This document shows positions 62,176 to 64,000 of a stretch of 64,000 bases of DNA, piece by piece. The translations under genes and the position numbers were made by a program. The stretch lies in NCBI RefSeq assembly GCF_003148495.1, contig NZ_QGGH01000005.1:248001-312000 (forward strand), given 5' to 3'. Position 1 is the first letter of the stretch. Each line of letters begins with the position of its first letter. The notes beneath the pieces are model-generated. The model worked only from the letters and a program-made list of their open reading frames with translations, made no database searches and was not told the origin of the DNA. The DNA is from Mesorhizobium loti. GTDB taxonomy: Bacteria; Pseudomonadota; Alphaproteobacteria; Rhizobiales; Rhizobiaceae.

Positions 62176-63003
62176 ATGAACACCACATCCGCTCTCAACA
62201 CCGTCGGCGCCCGCCCGCTGCAATTCCCGATTCCGGCCAACGTCTATGCCGAGACCGTCGTCTCGGTGAAGCACTATACCGACCGGCTGTTCTCGTTCCG
62301 CATCACCCGTCCGCAGTCGCTGCGCTTCCGCTCCGGCGAGTTCGTCATGATCGGCCTGCCCAATGCCGAGAAGCCGGTGTACCGCGCCTACTCGGTGGCG
62401 AGCCCGGCCTGGGACGAAGAGCTGGAATTCTTCTCGATCAAGGTGCCGGACGGCCCGTTGACCTCGGAACTGCAGAAGATCCAGCTCGGCGACACGGTCA
62501 TCATGCGCCAGAAGTCGACCGGCACGCTGGTGGTCGACGCGCTGACCCCGGCCAAGCGGCTGTTCATGATCTCGACCGGCACCGGCATCGCGCCCTTCGC
62601 CAGCCTGCTGCGCGACCCCGACACCTACGAGAAATTCGATCAGCTGATCCTGACCCATACCTGCCGCGACAATGCCGAGCTGATCTACGGCCAGGAGCTG
62701 GTGGCGGCGCTGGAAAGCGACCCGCTGATCGGCGAACTGACCACTGGGCGCGTCACGCTCTACAATTCGACGACCCGCGAAGAGTCGGCCTGCATGGGCC
62801 GCATCACCGCGCTGATCGGCTCCGGCAAGTTCTACAGCGATCTCGGCATCGACAAGCTCAACCCGGAAACCGACCGCATCATGATCTGCGGCTCGATGCA
62901 TATGCTGAAGGACGTCAAGGAACTGGCCGAAAGCCTCGGTTTCGTCGAAGGCTCGCTGAGCCATCCGGCGACTTTTGTGGTCGAGCGCGCCTTCGTCGGC
63001 TGA
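62176..63003 (+). CDS. fpr: Ferredoxin--NADP reductase
   Basis: The 275-residue flavoprotein has FAD-binding RAYSVAS and NADP-binding MISTGTGIAPFASLLRDP and a C-terminal YG.. MICGSMHMLKDVKELAESLGFVEGS, ending with a VVERAFVG tail where plant-type enzymes have a stacking aromatic residue. It exchanges electrons between NADPH and ferredoxin or flavodoxin. ATG 62176 has AAGG a little upstream. Divergent from hyuA; the pairing may be by chance. Confidence 0.95.
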   Translation: MNTTSALNTVGARPLQFPIPANVYAETVVSVKHYTDRLFSFRITRPQSLRFRSGEFVMIGLPNAEKPVYRAYSVASPAWDEELEFFSIKVPDGPLTSELQKIQLGDTVIMRQKSTGTLVVDALTPAKRLFMISTGTGIAPFASLLRDPDTYEKFDQLILTHTCRDNAELIYGQELVAALESDPLIGELTTGRVTLYNSTTREESACMGRITALIGSGKFYSDLGIDKLNPETDRIMICGSMHMLKDVKELAESLGFVEGSLSHPATFVVERAFVG

Positions 63004-63031
63004 GCCGAGCGTCGACACTTTCATATCCGCA

Positions 63032-63075
63032 TTTTGACCTTTCGGTCAAAAACTAGCTGCTTTCGCAGCCTTTTT
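63032..63075 (+). terminator. Palindrome and hairpin after fpr
   Basis: TTTTGACC-TTTC-GGTCAAAA (63032-63051) is a perfect inverted repeat, followed by a 5-bp GCTGC-TTTC-GCAGC hairpin with CTTTTT (63056-63075). The pair could end the fpr transcript; the first palindrome could also be an operator for the deoC operon. Confidence 0.45.
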
Positions 63076-63127
63076 CAGCTATGAGCGCCCTAAGGACTCG
63101 TGAAGCGTGAATTCACGGGCTATCTTC

Positions 63128-63175
63128 GTGCGTGTCGCCCAAAGTGTCGAGCGGTTTTGGGAAGACGATGCGCAC
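63128..63175. repeat. Palindromic intergenic repeat, type A, diverged copy
   Basis: In the opposite orientation to the copy at 1694-1742: GTGCG (63128-63132), GTCGCCCAAAGTGTC and GCGGTTTTGGGA, then CGCAC (63171-63175). Sequence changes keep the outer arms complementary. Confidence 0.65.
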
Positions 63176-63214
63176 CAAGACATAAGCGCACGTCGCCGAA
63201 TGAAAGGGCAGGAG

Positions 63215-64000
63215 ATGAGCAGCACAATCCGCGAAGCCGATGTCGGCTCGTCCAAGGTGACGCCGCTGCCGGCGCGCGCCGCCGCCAACACCCCCGTCCC
63301 GCACGACCATCGTATTGCGCGCAATCCAGGCATGAAGCTCGACCTCGGCTTCATGGAATCGGTGCGCAGCGTCAATCGCTCGGCGCTGGAACGGCGCGTC
63401 GCCAGCCTGACCAAGCGGCGCTCGATCAAGGCTGACAACCAGGCGGCCTGGTTGCTAAAGGCCGTCGCCTGCATGGATCTGACGACGCTGAATTCCAACG
63501 ACACCGAGGAACGCGTGCGCCGGCTCTGCGCCAAGGCGATCAACCCGTTTCGCCGCGACATTGTCGAGGGTCTCGGCATTGCGGGTGAAACCATCCGGCC
63601 GGCGGCCGTCTGCGTCTACCATCCCTTCGTCGCCACCGCCGTCGACGCCGTGCGCGGCACCGGCATCCACGTCGCCGCCGTATCCACCGCCTTTCCGCAT
63701 GGCCTTGCGCCGCTGTCCACCCGTCTGCAGGAAATCGAAGCCTCGGTCCGCGACGGCGCCGACGAGATCGACGTCGTCATTCCGCGCGGCCTGGTGTTCG
63801 GCGCCAAGTGGCGGGAGCTCTACAATGAGATCGTCTCGATGCGGGCTGCCTGCGGTGACGCGCATCTGAAGGTCATCCTCGGCACCGGCGACCTGGCCAC
63901 GCTGCGCAATGTCATGCTGGCCTCGATGGTGGCGATGATGGCGGGCGCCGACTTCATCAAGACCTCGACCGGCAAGGAAAGCGTCAACGCGACGCTGCCC
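63215..64000 (+). CDS. deoC: Deoxyribose-phosphate aldolase (cut by window edge)
   Basis: 262 residues are visible from ATG 63215 (GGAG immediately before) to the window end. DeoC cleaves 2-deoxyribose-5-phosphate to acetaldehyde and glyceraldehyde-3-phosphate. Motifs: LDLTT-like MDLTTLNSNDTEERVRRLCAKA, VCVYHPFVATA, VSTAFPHG, GADEIDVVIPRG (catalytic Asp), LKVILGTGDL and GADFIKTSTGK with Schiff-base Lys249. The second catalytic Lys, expected past this point, is outside the window. The N-terminal extension of about 70 residues over E. coli DeoC is typical of the longer alphaproteobacterial form. Confidence 0.93.
   Translation, partial: MSSTIREADVGSSKVTPLPARAAANTPVPHDHRIARNPGMKLDLGFMESVRSVNRSALERRVASLTKRRSIKADNQAAWLLKAVACMDLTTLNSNDTEERVRRLCAKAINPFRRDIVEGLGIAGETIRPAAVCVYHPFVATAVDAVRGTGIHVAAVSTAFPHGLAPLSTRLQEIEASVRDGADEIDVVIPRGLVFGAKWRELYNEIVSMRAACGDAHLKVILGTGDLATLRNVMLASMVAMMAGADFIKTSTGKESVNATLP

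Overview
The window looks like chromosomal DNA from a Rhizobiales bacterium, most likely Mesorhizobium or a close relative. The basis is the high GC content, the dense ABC-transporter gene content, RIME-like palindromic intergenic repeats (6263-6327, 10600-10702), and a scattered form of the alphaproteobacterial block rpmH-rnpA-yidC-engB-argB. The genus is inferred from gene content and style; no database search was run.

Region 1 (1-19.2 kb): the housekeeping genes argB, engB, yidC, rnpA and rpmH all lie on the minus strand but are separated by accessory genes. Between argB and engB are an amidase, an ECF sigma factor/RskA-type anti-sigma pair followed by a secreted fasciclin protein and a Tat-exported MsrB, then an EmrB-EmrA pump with a divergent TetR regulator. 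Between engB and yidC are an acetyltransferase, a MarR-EmrA-EmrB operon and a second fasciclin gene. Both spacers therefore carry a regulator, a DHA2 pump and a fasciclin protein. Both fasciclin genes have a GAAAC-N16/17-CGT promoter-like element.

Region 2 (19.4-31.3 kb): a histidine kinase, tRNA-Arg(ACG), an SDR oxidoreductase, and a GntR-controlled operon made of a polyamine-type ABC transporter, a gamma-glutamyltransferase-family hydrolase, an AMP-forming acyl-CoA ligase and a KPR (2-dehydropantoate 2-reductase)-family reductase.

Region 3 (31.3-42.6 kb) is accessory: a large autotransporter, decayed fragments of a LivM permease and of a second KPR gene, an HD-domain/LuxR regulator in an operon with a small protein and a cytoplasmic ligand-binding protein, a putative aminopeptidase lipoprotein, an exported protein and a LuxR-type regulator.

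Region 4 (42.7-50.7 kb): a tightly overlapping minus-strand operon amiC-amiR-dppC-dppB-dppA-fmdA-dppDF. It appears to be a self-contained amide sensing, uptake and hydrolysis unit using AmiC/AmiR (ANTAR) control, with a structured leader in front.

Region 5 (50.8-64 kb): an exported small protein, an HpaR-like MarR regulator, metQ-metN-metI, a Fic/small-partner toxin-antitoxin-like pair, a GcvT-family folate enzyme, an amino-acid binding protein, hyuB-hyuA (hydantoinase/oxoprolinase), ferredoxin-NADP reductase and the start of deoC. GcvT plus HyuAB would fit catabolism of an N-methylated cyclic amide, but that is inference. Start codons were chosen from ribosome-binding sites, overlaps and family length, and several are TTG.
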